A DNA stretch of 5,191 nucleotides from an uncultured Oscillospiraceae bacterium (lineage in GTDB: Bacteria; Bacillota; Clostridia; Oscillospirales; Oscillospiraceae). The stretch is taken from contig CAKUJN010000117.1 of NCBI GenBank assembly GCA_934661735.1, positions 1-5,191 on the forward strand, read 5' to 3'. Under the pieces are notes generated by a model. It did not search any database and was not told the DNA's origin. It worked only from the letters and a program-made list of their open reading frames with translations. The position numbers and the translations under genes are program-made. Shown here piece by piece: positions 4,936-5,191 of this stretch (positions within the stretch are counted from its first letter, which is position 1; every line of letters starts with the position of its first letter).

Positions 4936-5088
4936 GGCCGCTTCGCGGCCTGAACGCCCTCTTCGGGCGCAAGGCAGCTACTTTTCCGATAGCTTTTGGT
5001 TCCGCCGAATGTACTACGCGCAGTTACGGGCAGACTGCATCAATTTCGGTTCTACTCATTTCCGGAATACTCGGCCGATTACGATATT
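4936..5088. other. Non-coding stretch with small GC-rich hairpins
   Basis: GGCCGC-TTC-GCGGCC (4936-4950) and CGCCC-TCTTC-GGGCG (4955-4969) are two perfect short hairpins in tandem. From about 4970 to 5088 I see no gene, promoter or recognisable RNA. Open frames here have no ribosome binding site and run through the hairpins. Confidence 0.5.
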
Positions 5089-5191
5089 GCACAGCATATT
5101 GTACAATAGAACGCGAATACTGTGCACTATCGGCGCATACGTAGATGCGTGCTGCATTCCACAGCAGCGTGTTTTGCCATCTTCTGGCGCG
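5089..5191 (+). repeat. Dispersed repeat segment, right copy (pairs with 62-158)
   Basis: Direct copy of 62-158, running off the window end, so its full length is unknown. It contains a perfect 12-bp palindrome TATTGTACAATA (5097-5108) inside a 7-bp stem made by TGCACAG (5088-5094) and CTGTGCA (5120-5126). The left copy has lost the palindrome. No gene is visible. Confidence 0.7.

Noticed and set aside
5021..5060. Resemblance to the antisense of the tatD IETDCPY region (about 752-782), suggesting a tatD fragment
   Set aside because: About 15 of 20 bases match over a very short stretch, then similarity fades and no TatD motif order is kept. Too little to call a pseudogene.

Overview
The window looks like a chromosomal segment of a GC-rich member of the Clostridia, possibly an Oscillospirales-type gut anaerobe. 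This is inferred from the style of the MnmG and TatD proteins, strong AGGAGG ribosome binding sites, SigA-type promoters and U-tailed terminators. I cannot name a species. It contains a housekeeping pair, a small regulatory cassette, and structured repeats at both ends.

Left end (1-602): no believable gene. It holds copies of a modular repeat family made of hairpins: a 63-bp segment present twice (1-63 and 427-489), a 12-bp-stem hairpin (311-342), a second hairpin module present twice (357-400 and 520-562), and a segment (about 62-158) that recurs at the right end. The last element is a perfect hairpin that serves as the tatD terminator (563-592).

Middle (603-3310, minus strand): mnmG (FAD-dependent tRNA wobble-uridine modification enzyme) followed by tatD (metal-dependent hydrolase/DNase). 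Stop and start codons overlap as TAATG. A good extended -10 promoter lies just upstream of mnmG. The usual partners mnmE and rsmG are not in the window.

The 354-base gap 3245-3598 holds the mnmG promoter, a terminator pointing left (end of the small-gene operon) and a terminator pointing right. The second one, with an extended -10-like sequence before it, could bound a short plus-strand RNA of about 110 nt.

Regulatory cassette (3599-4757): three small overlapping minus-strand genes (a four-cysteine zinc-ribbon-like protein, a charged helical protein and a sigma region 4-like HTH protein) are divergent from a plus-strand XRE-family repressor-like gene. The promoter of the three-gene operon has near-consensus -35 and -10 boxes exactly 17 bp apart, and a perfect inverted repeat (ACACGTTTCGTGT) fills the spacer. 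The simplest reading is that the XRE protein represses the operon from that operator. The layout resembles the regulatory modules of integrated elements, but no recombinase or other mobile-element gene is visible.

Right end (4758-5191): no gene. It holds an inverted copy of the left-end hairpin modules, a possible terminator for the XRE gene, small GC-rich hairpins and a direct copy of the left-end segment. Comparison of repeat copies shows compensatory base changes in two separate hairpins, so the folded form seems to be what is conserved. This repeat family and the operator-controlled cassette are the most interesting parts of the window.
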